Below, piece after piece: positions 34,947 through 44,200 of a stretch of DNA of 64,000 nt. Under the pieces are notes generated by a model. It had not been told where the DNA came from. It worked only from the letters and a program-made list of their open reading frames with translations, and ran no database searches. A program made the translations under genes and the position numbers. Each line of letters opens with the position of its first letter. The stretch's first letter is position 1. The stretch comes from Bacillota bacterium. GTDB lineage: Bacteria > Bacillota > Clostridia > Lachnospirales > Lachnospiraceae. The stretch covers positions 47,586-111,585 of the forward strand of contig JAEZTJ010000083.1 in NCBI GenBank assembly GCA_023421505.1, in the 5' to 3' direction.

Positions 34947-37887
34947 TATGATTAGAATGATTTTATTCCTATCCGTTTCAGGAACACTTCTTACCCTTTT
35001 ATTGCTAGTATTAAAGCGCTTGCTGCAAAATAAATTCAGTAAGAAGTGGCATTATTATATATGGATTATTGTGATATTAAGACTGATTATTCCCATAGGG
35101 CTGCCAATTAATATCATTACGAACAATATAACGACTAAAGCAGATCAAATTAATATAAATGCTCAAGGTAGCTATGTAAAATCTTCTGCAGCTGAACTTT
35201 TTACAGATAACAAAAATTTGGAAGCACAACAACAAACGATACAGTTAGATCAGGATTATGTTAAATCGACTAATGTTTATTCGAATTATGAATATCCATT
35301 AGAAGAAAAGAAAACAACTGATCCCTCTTTAAAAAGAGATATCTTATCTAATTTTAATAAGCTCGCAAAGTATTTTGGACTCATTTGGCTTAGCATCTGT
35401 CTTATTCTGTTGGGAAAAAGGGCGTTATGCTATAGACGATATCTTAGACTTTTGAAAAAATCTTCAACATTATTATGTGAAGGAGATACCCTAGAAACCT
35501 ATCTTGTTACGTGTGGTTTGCTAGGTATTAAAAAGAATATACAGGTATTATCAAATCCAGATATTACATCACCAATGCAGATAGGTTTGATTAAGCCTAT
35601 GATAATACTGCCGGAAAAACAGTTGGTAAATGTTTCGCAGCTAAAATATATTTTTATGCATGAGTTGATCCATTATAAAAGGCGGGATATTATTTATAAA
35701 TGGATGCTTCAGATTGCAATTTGTATTCATTGGTTTAATCCAATAGTCTATCTGATAAGCAGAGTTATAAATAGAGCATGCGAATTATCCTGTGATGAAG
35801 CAGTAATTCAAAAATTAAATTTTTCGGAACAAAGAGCCTATGGAGATACCTTGATACACTCGCTGGAATTGACCGGTGCGAATTTGAAAGCTGTGGTTTC
35901 ACTTTCTCTGGTGGAGAATGTAAAATTTATGAAAGAGAGACTAGGCGCAATTATGAAGTTTCAGAAAAAGTCAAAAATAATTACTTGTCTGTCTGTATTT
36001 ATGACAACAATTCTGTGTGTTGGAGCAATGTTTACGGTAGCTTATGCAAAAACAGCAAAAGAGGAGGAAAATATCCAATATAATGAGAGTCATAATAACT
36101 CTGTTAATAGTGTAATTGATATAGATATCAAGAAATTAAAAGTAAATGAAAAAGTGATTTTAGGTCCGTATTATCTGGAAAAGAATGAGGGATGGAGTGT
36201 AGATATTGAAAGCTTTAAAGGAAAAGGTACATTATTTATTGCTGATATGAAAGAAGGGGAAGCCTTTCAACATGGAATAGCTTTCACAAAAGCTCCGGAT
36301 GGATTTGCGTTTATAGTAGATGAATCTAAAAACTATTATATAACGATAGGTAACGAAAGCAACAATTCTTTAGAAAATATCAAAGGTAAATTGACATTAA
36401 ATTATAAAGGAAGCTATCAAAGTCCAAAGGATACAAAGGACGCCTCTTCCATCTCAGTAAACATACCGAAAGTACAGGACGAAATATTTATTAAATCGTA
36501 TCCAAAATGCAGTTTAAAGAAGAATGATAAAGTACATGTGGCCTTAAATTGGGAAGGAAATGGTGCTGTTCTGGCACTCAAATCAAAAGAAAAGTTTTCA
36601 TCAGAGGAGATCAGAAAATTAGTCAGGAAAGGCCACCTACCGCTTGTTCTAAATGGAGAGGCTTCCAATAAGGCGGAGGATAAGGACACCAGCCTTTCAG
36701 CAGACTATACCTTTGAGCAAGATGCTGACAATGAACAGAAAGGGAAAACTTATCTACTTAGCTTTATCAGATCACAGAATAATAGTATTGATTGGAATAA
36801 TAAGATTTCCGAAACCGCCAATTACTATTTTTATATCATTGCTGAAGGGAATACTGGAATTAAGAATTTGAATGGGATGATAACGTTCGAGGGAGAAAGC
36901 AAGAAAGATAATTCAAAGGTTAATTTAAAGGATAATTTAAGTGATGATTTAAAGAATAATTTAAGTGATGATTTAAAGGATAATTTAAGTGTTGATTTAA
37001 AAGATGATTTAATTGATAATGCAGAAGATAATACAAAAGATAATACAAAAGACAATACAAAAGATAATTCAAAGGATATCACAAAAGATGTCATAATAAA
37101 TAATAAAAAAGATAATGCAATGGACAATACAAAAGAGTTATTAAAAAGTGAAGGAATTGATAGCTCTATTAATTCAAAACAAATTGCTATTGAAAACGAA
37201 CAAGATTTTAGCAAAAAGGAAAATGTTGAAGTAAATAATGAAGAGAAGGACAATAAAGTATTAGACCATATGAAAAAGTGGAGTGGCTTCGCGACAGAAG
37301 AAGTCATTGATGTAGGTATCAAATTCACCGCAGAGGATTATACCGGTGATAAGATCAATTATTCATTTACTCCTGATGCAGATGGCAGCAAAACATTAAA
37401 TATCAAAGCTTCTCTAAAAGGTGATTTCGAGATTTATTTTATAACAAGTGATAGGAGTATTATAAAATCTATTCCGTCCTTTAGCGGAAGCAAGGAAGTT
37501 ACGCTAAAGGATTTACCGGCTGCTTCCATTGATATGATAATACGCTCTAATCAGGTAAGTGGTTCACTAACGGTTACGGCTGTTACAACAAAAGAAGATT
37601 TGGGAAGCCTTGTATTTGATTTTGATAATAAGAATTTAAAAAATGTAATTGGCTCCGGCTCTTTCAATGCAGAAGAGGGTCAGACATTATCACTCAAGGT
37701 TTTATCAGATATCAAAGGCGGATCAGTGGATTTGTTTTTATTTGACCCGAATGGAAAAGAGCAGCGATTTACAATAGAGAATTCAGATTTCACTAAGGAA
37801 ATCGAATTAACGAAAGGAAAATGGGCCTACAATTGTACCGGTTTTTTTAAGCAAGGTAATGTCAGGATTAAGGGAACACTATTTTAG
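34936..37887 (+). CDS. blaR1: BlaR1/MecR1-like M56 membrane protease with atypical sensor region
   Basis: A 983-residue protein. The first ~370 residues are the M56 part: four membrane segments and the zinc motif HELIH near residue 242, followed by ACELSCDEAVI. The outside part (~600 residues) does not show the penicillin-binding sensor motifs (SxxK, KTG) of BlaR1, so the ligand is unknown. It contains tandem repeats: three 8-residue units like DNLSDDLK (36931-37002), then five 4-residue units like DNTK (37027-37086). Beta-rich segments follow to the end. It overlaps blaI by 11 bases and should relieve its repression. Confidence 0.85.
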   Translation: MMNDMIRMILFLSVSGTLLTLLLLVLKRLLQNKFSKKWHYYIWIIVILRLIIPIGLPINIITNNITTKADQININAQGSYVKSSAAELFTDNKNLEAQQQTIQLDQDYVKSTNVYSNYEYPLEEKKTTDPSLKRDILSNFNKLAKYFGLIWLSICLILLGKRALCYRRYLRLLKKSSTLLCEGDTLETYLVTCGLLGIKKNIQVLSNPDITSPMQIGLIKPMIILPEKQLVNVSQLKYIFMHELIHYKRRDIIYKWMLQIAICIHWFNPIVYLISRVINRACELSCDEAVIQKLNFSEQRAYGDTLIHSLELTGANLKAVVSLSLVENVKFMKERLGAIMKFQKKSKIITCLSVFMTTILCVGAMFTVAYAKTAKEEENIQYNESHNNSVNSVIDIDIKKLKVNEKVILGPYYLEKNEGWSVDIESFKGKGTLFIADMKEGEAFQHGIAFTKAPDGFAFIVDESKNYYITIGNESNNSLENIKGKLTLNYKGSYQSPKDTKDASSISVNIPKVQDEIFIKSYPKCSLKKNDKVHVALNWEGNGAVLALKSKEKFSSEEIRKLVRKGHLPLVLNGEASNKAEDKDTSLSADYTFEQDADNEQKGKTYLLSFIRSQNNSIDWNNKISETANYYFYIIAEGNTGIKNLNGMITFEGESKKDNSKVNLKDNLSDDLKNNLSDDLKDNLSVDLKDDLIDNAEDNTKDNTKDNTKDNSKDITKDVIINNKKDNAMDNTKELLKSEGIDSSINSKQIAIENEQDFSKKENVEVNNEEKDNKVLDHMKKWSGFATEEVIDVGIKFTAEDYTGDKINYSFTPDADGSKTLNIKASLKGDFEIYFITSDRSIIKSIPSFSGSKEVTLKDLPAASIDMIIRSNQVSGSLTVTAVTTKEDLGSLVFDFDNKNLKNVIGSGSFNAEEGQTLSLKVLSDIKGGSVDLFLFDPNGKEQRFTIENSDFTKEIELTKGKWAYNCTGFFKQGNVRIKGTLF
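36931..37086 (+). repeat. Tandem repeats inside blaR1
   Basis: Three 24-base units (36931, 36955, 36979) and five 12-base units (37027-37086), all multiples of three, encode Asp/Asn/Lys-rich linkers. Slippage would change linker length without breaking the frame. Confidence 0.85.
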
Positions 37888-37918
37888 TTTATACTAATAT
37901 CAGATAAGGGGAAGCATA

Positions 37919-39208
37919 GTGAAGAAGAGTTTAATGAGTATAGTTTTCGTGATGGCAGTAATAGCGCTATCATGTAGTTCCTGTGCGGATAATCAGGCTG
38001 CTTCGAATAATAAAAGTAAAGAAGTAGAACAGGGTGCAGCTTCAAACAGTCATAGTGATCAAGGGGACATAAAGGCTACACCCCAAAATGCAGAAAAGGT
38101 GGAGGACAATCAGGATAAAAAGCTTATATTATACAATCTTACACTAATAGATGGAACTGGGGCTGAGCCGATGAAGGACATGAGGATCTTCATCAGTAAG
38201 GACAGAATAGAAAAGATTGTTAAGGCTGAAGACGACTTTCCGGAGGGGTATGAAAAAGTTGATCTTAAGGGGTATTATGTTTTACCGGGCTTTATTAATA
38301 CGCATGTACATTGCTTTTATTCGGAGCGGACTTTGCAGAATTGGCTGGAGAATGGTGTTACCACTGTCAGAGAGCTGGCAAGTGGGAAGGGTTCTGATTT
38401 TGCAGTACGTCGTGATGAATCAAATAAAAATCCCAAAAATGCAAGAATTGTAACTGCATCCCCTATCCTTACGGCAAAAGGGGGTTACATCCCGCCTTTT
38501 GACGAACCGGTAGAGACCTCTGAAGAGGCAGTGAAGAAGACACAGAAATATATAAACATGGATGCGGATGTTATAAAAATAGCAATTGAAGATGATCTGC
38601 AGGGCAGAGAGTGGAATATGCTTTCACTAGATTTAATTCAAAGTATTACGAAGACGGCCCATGAAGATAATAAGAAGGTGGCAGTGCATATCTCTCATAC
38701 GCGTAATCTTAGACTTGCGATTGATGGTGGCGTCGATGAACTGTCACATATGGTTGTTGAGCCTATGGAGGAAGAACTGGCAAAAGAAATCGCTAATAAA
38801 GGTATTTACTGGGTACCTACACTTGAATTATGGCAGCGGGTCAGTAAGCAGTTAGACCTTACTTGGGATCAAACAGCTGCAGAGAATTTATCAATGTTCT
38901 ATAAAGCAGGTGGAAAAATTGCACTCGGAACTGATTATGGCGGTTATTCTGTTCCATTTGATCAAGGAATGCCTATGACTGAAATAAAGGCAATGAAAGC
39001 TGCCGGAATTACTAATATGGATATCATAATTTCAGCCACGCAAAATGCCGCTTATGTCTGTGGTATGGAGGATCAGATAGGAACACTGGAAGACGGTAAG
39101 ATAGCCGATCTCATTGTCACTAAGGAGAATCCCTTAGAGAAACTGGAAGTTTTATCAGAGCTTTATATGGTTATTCATAACGGTACTATCACAATGAAAA
39201 ATCAATAA
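37919..39208 (+). CDS. Amidohydrolase lipoprotein
   Basis: A 429-residue metal-dependent amidohydrolase of the imidazolonepropionase/prolidase-like group with a lipoprotein signal (ALSCSSC lipobox near residue 20). The H-x-H motif is in NTHVHCFY, further ligands in AVHISHTRN and ELSHMV, and the catalytic Asp in LGTDYGGY. It should act on the outer face of the membrane; the substrate is unknown. GTG 37919 has AAGGGG seven bases upstream, 31 bases after blaR1, so it belongs to the BlaI-controlled operon. Confidence 0.88.
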   Translation: MKKSLMSIVFVMAVIALSCSSCADNQAASNNKSKEVEQGAASNSHSDQGDIKATPQNAEKVEDNQDKKLILYNLTLIDGTGAEPMKDMRIFISKDRIEKIVKAEDDFPEGYEKVDLKGYYVLPGFINTHVHCFYSERTLQNWLENGVTTVRELASGKGSDFAVRRDESNKNPKNARIVTASPILTAKGGYIPPFDEPVETSEEAVKKTQKYINMDADVIKIAIEDDLQGREWNMLSLDLIQSITKTAHEDNKKVAVHISHTRNLRLAIDGGVDELSHMVVEPMEEELAKEIANKGIYWVPTLELWQRVSKQLDLTWDQTAAENLSMFYKAGGKIALGTDYGGYSVPFDQGMPMTEIKAMKAAGITNMDIIISATQNAAYVCGMEDQIGTLEDGKIADLIVTKENPLEKLEVLSELYMVIHNGTITMKNQ

Positions 39209-39240
39209 GTACTACTGAATTTTTGTATCCTAAGGACAAA

Positions 39241-39290
39241 ATTATATGCATAATCCCTGAAGAATAGCAGCTTTTGCTATTCTTCTAATA
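39241..39290 (-). repeat. Fragment of the family 2 repeat
   Basis: On the minus strand this reads AGAATAGCAAAAGCTGCTATT, continuing through CTTCAGGGATTATGC, and matches the middle of the unit at 9826-9949. The perfect hairpin GAAGAATAGCA/TGCTATTCTTC (39259-39285) lies between two convergent genes and may act as their terminator. Confidence 0.65.
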
Positions 39291-39320
39291 GGTTATCCTT
39301 AAGATATATTATTATATAAT

Positions 39321-39884
39321 TCAATCATTGTCCTTTTTTAATTTATTCTTTAATAGTAACATTCCAATTTCATAATATCCCATAAAAACCAGCAGTATTG
39401 TAAAGGGTATTATTAGGAATAAATTAACAGGAAACGCAATTAATCTGGAGGTACTAAGGAGTTGAGTGATATAGGAAAAAATAATGATCAGATAAACAAT
39501 ACCATATGTCCTAAGCAGTTTATTCACCAATATGATTTTTGACTCAGAATCAGTATATAATCTTTCATCTTTCCCATTCTTTGCTTTTTTACAGTAATAA
39601 TACCATTTACCATTATATACCCCACCCCATGAATATATTTCTTCCCATTCTGCGTCCTTAAATAATTGATGATAGGATGCGGTATCATCTTCGGCATTTA
39701 TATAATCCAGTTGATAGATATATTCATCAGGCTCACATTTCTCAAATTCATATTTGCCGGAAGGGAATCCTCTATGTAATGAAGTGAACCTCCAGCCTTG
39801 TGATCTCATTGAACTCAAAAATTTCTCCTCTTTTTCATATTGATGAGCCCAGAAGGATTTTCTTACAAACTTTTTTTCATTCAT
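39321..39884 (-). CDS. DUF2812 membrane protein
   Basis: A 187-residue protein with the DUF2812 N-terminus (the block KFVRKSFWAHQYEKEEKFLS and then MRSQGWRF) and two C-terminal membrane segments. DUF2812 genes commonly accompany padR repressors, as here; the ATG follows the padR stop directly. The function is unknown; a role as a PadR-controlled membrane or anti-sigma-like factor has been suggested only by context. Confidence 0.82.
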   Translation of the reverse strand: MNEKKFVRKSFWAHQYEKEEKFLSSMRSQGWRFTSLHRGFPSGKYEFEKCEPDEYIYQLDYINAEDDTASYHQLFKDAEWEEIYSWGGVYNGKWYYYCKKAKNGKDERLYTDSESKIILVNKLLRTYGIVYLIIIFSYITQLLSTSRLIAFPVNLFLIIPFTILLVFMGYYEIGMLLLKNKLKKDND

Positions 39885-40187
39885 TTACTCCATAGCCTCC
39901 ATACCATTTTGATATAATTCCTTGATTCTTGAAAGCTCTTTATGCAGAAGAGCTTTTCCTTCAGGGGTAATGTGATAATACTTTCTTTTCTCTTCTTCCT
40001 TTGTCGTTGAGATCAATTTCGCTTTCTCAAGTTTTGCTAATGTTCCATATACTGTACCTGCACCTAAATTAATTCTGTTGGTAGTTATATTTGTCACATG
40101 CTGCATAATGCCATATCCATGCCGTTCTTCAAGCAAAGATAATAGAATATAATAAGCAGTTTCACTCATAGGACTATTGCTTTCCAT
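39885..40187 (-). CDS. PadR family transcriptional repressor
   Basis: A 100-residue winged-helix protein of the short PadR type: ETAYYILLSLLEERHGYGIM, then the recognition region GAGTVYGTLAKLEKAKLI and the wing YYHITPEGKALL. AGGAGG precedes ATG 40187. A 20-bp palindrome lies just upstream, so it probably represses itself and the DUF2812 gene. The inducer is unknown. Confidence 0.93.
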   Translation of the reverse strand: MESNSPMSETAYYILLSLLEERHGYGIMQHVTNITTNRINLGAGTVYGTLAKLEKAKLISTTKEEEKRKYYHITPEGKALLHKELSRIKELYQNGMEAME

Positions 40188-40215
40188 TATGATCCTCCTG
40201 ATAAAATGCTATTTA

Positions 40216-40262
40216 ATATCATAACGTGATATATCATATCAAGATATATCACGTTATGATAT
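40216..40262. promoter_or_regulatory. Probable PadR operator
   Basis: ATATCATAACGTGATATATC (40216-40235) is repeated as a perfect inverted copy at 40243-40262, with a seven-base spacer. It lies 29 bases before padR, where its promoter should be. The following stretch 40265-40530 shows no gene or clear signal. Confidence 0.75.
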
Positions 40263-40533
40263 ATATGTCAATAATAATTTTTAATTATCATGATATTCAG
40301 TAATGGAAAATTCTTTGGGATTATGAAACAAGAAATGTATTATGGTGAGGTATATTTAGCAGAATTCCAAAAAATATGTAATAGAGTATCTGTCAAAGTA
40401 GTTTGCGTTGTGATATAATACGCTTAACAATTTTGGCAGTAGGCGGTTTACAATTTAAATGCTAAAGTTGCAATGGCGAATAAAATTGGTAAGAGATTTA
40501 GAAGTTAATGGTTGATTAACATCCCTTCGTCGC

Positions 40534-40585
40534 AAAAAAAGAAATTCCTCAAACCCTTGATAATCTTAAGGACTTAAGGAACTCT
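40534..40585 (-). terminator. Terminator downstream of tRNA-Leu
   Basis: On the minus strand GAGTTCCT and AGGAATTTC pair around an inner CCTT/AAGG stem, followed by seven T. It follows the tRNA gene directly. Confidence 0.75.
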
Positions 40586-40592
40586 CAACCAC

Positions 40593-40675
40593 TGCGGATG
40601 AAGGGACTCGAACCCCCACGAGTGTTAGCCCGGCAGATTTTGAGTCTGCTGCGTCTGCCATTCCGCCACATCCGC
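40593..40675 (-). tRNA. tRNA-Leu (anticodon CAA)
   Basis: An 83-base cloverleaf with a long variable arm, as expected for Leu. The acceptor GCGGATG pairs with CATCCGC, followed by discriminator A. The anticodon stem GCAGA/TCTGC encloses CTCAAAA, giving CAA after T33, which reads UUG. The T-arm has GGTTCGAGTCC. The CCA end is not encoded. Confidence 0.96.
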
Positions 40676-40778
40676 ATTTGTGACGAGGATTATTCTAACA
40701 CATTCAATTATAAATATCAAGTATGAAAAATTAAAAATAAGAACAAAATAAACAGCGGTTCTTAAGGAGTTAATTAGT

Positions 40779-41255
40779 ATGACATGCATTAAAGCGCAGA
40801 GTATGATAACACCATTTATCAATAACAAACTAAAAATGAAAGAGCTTGAAGAGTTTCTTGAGCATATTGAGACCTGTCCAAAATGTAAGGAGGAGCTTGA
40901 ATTTTATTATACTCTTTTAACGGCCATGAAGCAGTTAGACGAGGATAAAAATCTATCCGATGATTATAAAGACGAGTTATCAGGCAGAATAAAGAGAGCA
41001 AAGGATAAGGTGATTCATGTAAAATATACATACTATCGTAAAAAAACTATATTAATTTTATTTATGATTTTACTGGCTTTTTTACTTGGTATCCATTATG
41101 CTGAGAAGAGTATAGAAATTGTAAATGATGGTAAGAAAAGTGATCATTATATAAGCAAAGTATATTTTGATGAAAAGTATCAACTATTTGATCCGCAGCT
41201 GCAGGATTTTTTGAGAAGACAAGGTTATCCTAAAATAACACCTATACAGGAGTAA
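40779..41255 (+). CDS. Membrane protein with anti-sigma-type zinc finger
   Basis: A 158-residue protein with the zinc-binding anti-sigma pattern: Cys3, His29-x3-Cys33-x2-Cys36 (EHIETCPKC). One membrane segment follows (TILILFMILLAFLLGI), then a short outside tail of ~45 residues. AAGGAG precedes ATG 40779. There is no sigma factor gene beside it, so the partner is unknown. Confidence 0.75.
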   Translation: MTCIKAQSMITPFINNKLKMKELEEFLEHIETCPKCKEELEFYYTLLTAMKQLDEDKNLSDDYKDELSGRIKRAKDKVIHVKYTYYRKKTILILFMILLAFLLGIHYAEKSIEIVNDGKKSDHYISKVYFDEKYQLFDPQLQDFLRRQGYPKITPIQE

Positions 41256-41270
41256 GAATATACATTAGGC

Positions 41271-41411
41271 AATTGCGAAACTCAGTAATTGTAAGTATTG
41301 TATACACAGCATATACTATTATGGAGCGGAAGTTAAGCTCTAAGGAGCGTTGAAGCGAAGGAATAGTATATGTTGTGTATACAATTAATTAAACTATATA
41401 GTTTCGCAATT
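41271..41411. repeat. Palindromic repeat, family 1, long copy
   Basis: Ends AATTGCGAAAC and GTTTCGCAATT pair perfectly over 11 bases. An inner stem of about 21 bases (GTATACACAGCATATACTATT with one mismatch) encloses a 41-base loop. It is the full form of the 64-base copy at 26387-26450. Confidence 0.88.
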
Positions 41412-41491
41412 ATCTAAATTATTCATTTTTAAAAGGAGCGTTTGAAACGCAAATCCTATACACAAATTATATTAAAGGAGGCTTTAGAGGC

Positions 41492-44167
41492 TTGATTTCC
41501 AGCCTTTCAAAGAAGAATATGGATAAAAAAATTGTATTAATTGATGGACACAGTATATTAAATCGGGCATTTTATGGACTGCCTGACCTAACCACCTCAA
41601 AGGGTGAGCATACCAATGCGGTTCTGGGCTTTATTAGTATTATGTTTAAGATTTTGGAGGAGGAGAAGCCGGATTATCTTACCGTAGCCTTTGATACAAA
41701 TCATCCGACCTTCCGCCATGAGATGTTTGAGCAGTATAAGGGTACCAGAAAGGGGATGCCGGAGGAATTAAAGGAGCAGGTTCCTTTAATGAAGGAGGTC
41801 TTAAAGGCGATGAAGGTTACCGTCTTCGAGAAGCCCGGCTTTGAGGCAGACGATATTCTGGGAACACTGGCAAGTAAAGCGGAGAAAGAGGGTAATCTGG
41901 TATCCCTGGTTTCCGGCGACAGAGATTTATTACAGTTAGCCAGTGATCGGATTAAGATTCGAATTCCAAAGACGAAGCGTACCGGAACGGAGATAGAGGA
42001 TTATTTTGCAAAGGATGTGCAGGAGAAGTATCATGTGACGCCAAAGGAATTTATCGATTTAAAGGGCTTGATGGGTGACCCCTCCGACAATATACCGGGT
42101 GTTCCCGGAATAGGAGAGAAGACAGCGGGTAAGCTGATTGAAACCTATCATTCTATAGAGAATATATATGAGCATATCGAGGAGATGAATCCCGGCAAGG
42201 TGACTAATTCTTTAAAAGAAAATCGTGAGCTTGCCGAGTTATCGAAGAAGCTTGCTACTATCTGTACGGATTGTGATATAGATTTTAAGCTGGAGGAGGC
42301 TAATATCGGTAATCTTTATAATGAAGAGGTTTATCTTCTATTTAAGAGGCTGGAGTTTAAGAATCTGTTATCCCGTTTTCAGACAGAGGAGGTAAGCCAT
42401 GCTACCGGAATGGAAGGTGCTTTTCAACTGATAGAGGATTTAGCTGCAGCAGATCTAGTATTTTTGCAGATGGTTGAAAAATGTGCCCATCCTGTCGGCT
42501 TGCAGCTGGTTATCGAGAATAATAAGCTATTAGGTCTTTCTCTTTGTAAAGAGGAAGATAAAATATATTTTATCAAATGCGGTGGTTTTATCACGGAGGA
42601 TTATTTGAAGGATAAAGCCAGTATACTGGGGAAGGAAGAATATCTTTTATCGGTGATTGGGCTGAAGGAGCAGCTTCCGTTTCTGTCTGTAACAGAGAAG
42701 GATAATCTGTTTGATGCAGCAATTGCTGCCTATCTTCTCAATCCTTTAACTGATACTTACCATTATGATGATATTGCAAGAGATTATCTTGCGCTTACCA
42801 TTCCTTCGAGAGAAGACTTGTTAGGGAAAAGTACCTTATCGGAGGCTATGGAGAATAAACAAGAGGCATTTCTCAAATATGCCTGCTACAGTGCATATAT
42901 CGCCTTTCGGGCAGCGCAAAGACTTAAGGACTTATTATTTCGTAACGGCATGCTTACACTATTTGAGACTATCGAGATGCCTTTGATCTATTCTCTGTAT
43001 GATATGGAGGTCAGAGGAATTCGTGTTAATAAGGAAGCACTGAAGGAATACGGTGATCATTTACAGATTGGGATAGAGAAGCTGGAGAAGAGCATCTATG
43101 AGATGGTTGGCGAGGAGTTTAATATTAATTCGCCCAAGCAGCTAGGCGTTATCCTGTTTGAAAAACTAAGACTGCCCTTTGGCAAGAAGACAAAGACTGG
43201 ATATTCCACCTCGGCCGATATACTTGAGAAGCTGCAGGCAGAGCATCCCGCTGTTAAGATGATACTGGAATACAGGCAGCTTACTAAGCTTAAATCAACC
43301 TATGCGGATGGTCTGGCAGGCTATATCAGAGAGGACGGCAGAATTCATGGACGCTTCCATCAGACGATTACTGCAACAGGAAGAATCAGCAGTACCGATC
43401 CTAACCTTCAAAATATTCCAATCCGTATGGAACTAGGAAGACAAATTCGCAAGGTATTTATCCCGCAGGAGGATTACGTATTTTTAGATGCGGATTATTC
43501 CCAGATAGAGCTTCGGGTTTTAGCGCATATGTCCGGGGACGAACGCCTGATTAATGCCTATAAGGAAGCCAAAGATATTCATAGAATTACAGCTTCAGAG
43601 GTGTTCCATATTCCCTTTGAAGAGGTTACCTCTGCACAAAGAAGCAGCGCCAAAGCAGTGAATTTTGGTATAGTTTACGGTATCAGCTCCTTTGGGTTAG
43701 GGCAGGATCTTAATATTACAAGAAAAGAAGCAGAGCGTTATATAGAGAAATATTTCGAGACATATCCGATGGTTAAGGCTTATTTGGATCGTTTGGTACT
43801 TGATGCCAAGGAATCGGGATATTCCACTACCTTATTCGGAAGAAGAAGACCGATACCGGAGCTTACTTCAAGTAATTTTATGCTACGTTCCTTTGGTGAA
43901 CGTGTAGCGATGAATTCTCCAATTCAGGGAACGGCAGCGGATATCATCAAAATTGCTATGATAAAGGTTAATCAAAGACTAAATGAGGAGCATTTTAGGT
44001 CCAGATTAATCCTGCAAATCCATGATGAACTCCTGGTAGAAGCACATAAGGACGAAATAAGCCAGGTCTCGAAAATTATGGTTGAGGAAATGCAGGGTGC
44101 AGCGGAGCTTTCTGTTCTACTGGAGGCGGAGGTTAAGGAAGGCAGCAACTGGTTTGAAGCAAAATAA
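41492..44167 (+). CDS. polA: DNA polymerase I
   Basis: PolA fills gaps and removes RNA primers. The 891 residues contain the 5'-3' exonuclease (VLIDGHSILNRAF, SGDRDLLQL, GDPSDNIPGVPGIGEKTA), a central 3'-5' exonuclease fold that lacks the FDxET metal ligands and so should not proofread, and the polymerase domain (motif A DADYSQIELRVLAH, motif B RSSAKAVNFGIVYG, motif C QIHDELLVE). TTG 41492 has AAAGGAGG nine bases upstream. ATG 41519 would give MDKKIVLIDG but has a weaker site. coaE follows. Confidence 0.96.
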   Translation: MISSLSKKNMDKKIVLIDGHSILNRAFYGLPDLTTSKGEHTNAVLGFISIMFKILEEEKPDYLTVAFDTNHPTFRHEMFEQYKGTRKGMPEELKEQVPLMKEVLKAMKVTVFEKPGFEADDILGTLASKAEKEGNLVSLVSGDRDLLQLASDRIKIRIPKTKRTGTEIEDYFAKDVQEKYHVTPKEFIDLKGLMGDPSDNIPGVPGIGEKTAGKLIETYHSIENIYEHIEEMNPGKVTNSLKENRELAELSKKLATICTDCDIDFKLEEANIGNLYNEEVYLLFKRLEFKNLLSRFQTEEVSHATGMEGAFQLIEDLAAADLVFLQMVEKCAHPVGLQLVIENNKLLGLSLCKEEDKIYFIKCGGFITEDYLKDKASILGKEEYLLSVIGLKEQLPFLSVTEKDNLFDAAIAAYLLNPLTDTYHYDDIARDYLALTIPSREDLLGKSTLSEAMENKQEAFLKYACYSAYIAFRAAQRLKDLLFRNGMLTLFETIEMPLIYSLYDMEVRGIRVNKEALKEYGDHLQIGIEKLEKSIYEMVGEEFNINSPKQLGVILFEKLRLPFGKKTKTGYSTSADILEKLQAEHPAVKMILEYRQLTKLKSTYADGLAGYIREDGRIHGRFHQTITATGRISSTDPNLQNIPIRMELGRQIRKVFIPQEDYVFLDADYSQIELRVLAHMSGDERLINAYKEAKDIHRITASEVFHIPFEEVTSAQRSSAKAVNFGIVYGISSFGLGQDLNITRKEAERYIEKYFETYPMVKAYLDRLVLDAKESGYSTTLFGRRRPIPELTSSNFMLRSFGERVAMNSPIQGTAADIIKIAMIKVNQRLNEEHFRSRLILQIHDELLVEAHKDEISQVSKIMVEEMQGAAELSVLLEAEVKEGSNWFEAK

Positions 44168-44200
44168 GATGATAACGAATGAAAACAACAGGTGATTAGG

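Noticed and set aside
36931..37086. CRISPR-like array
   Set aside because: The repeats are contiguous coding repeats without spacers; no cas genes are present anywhere in the window.
36831..37328. A 165-codon minus-strand ORF in the blaR1 region
   Set aside because: It is the antisense of the Asp/Asn/Lys repeats and shows only low-complexity Leu/Ser/Phe sequence.
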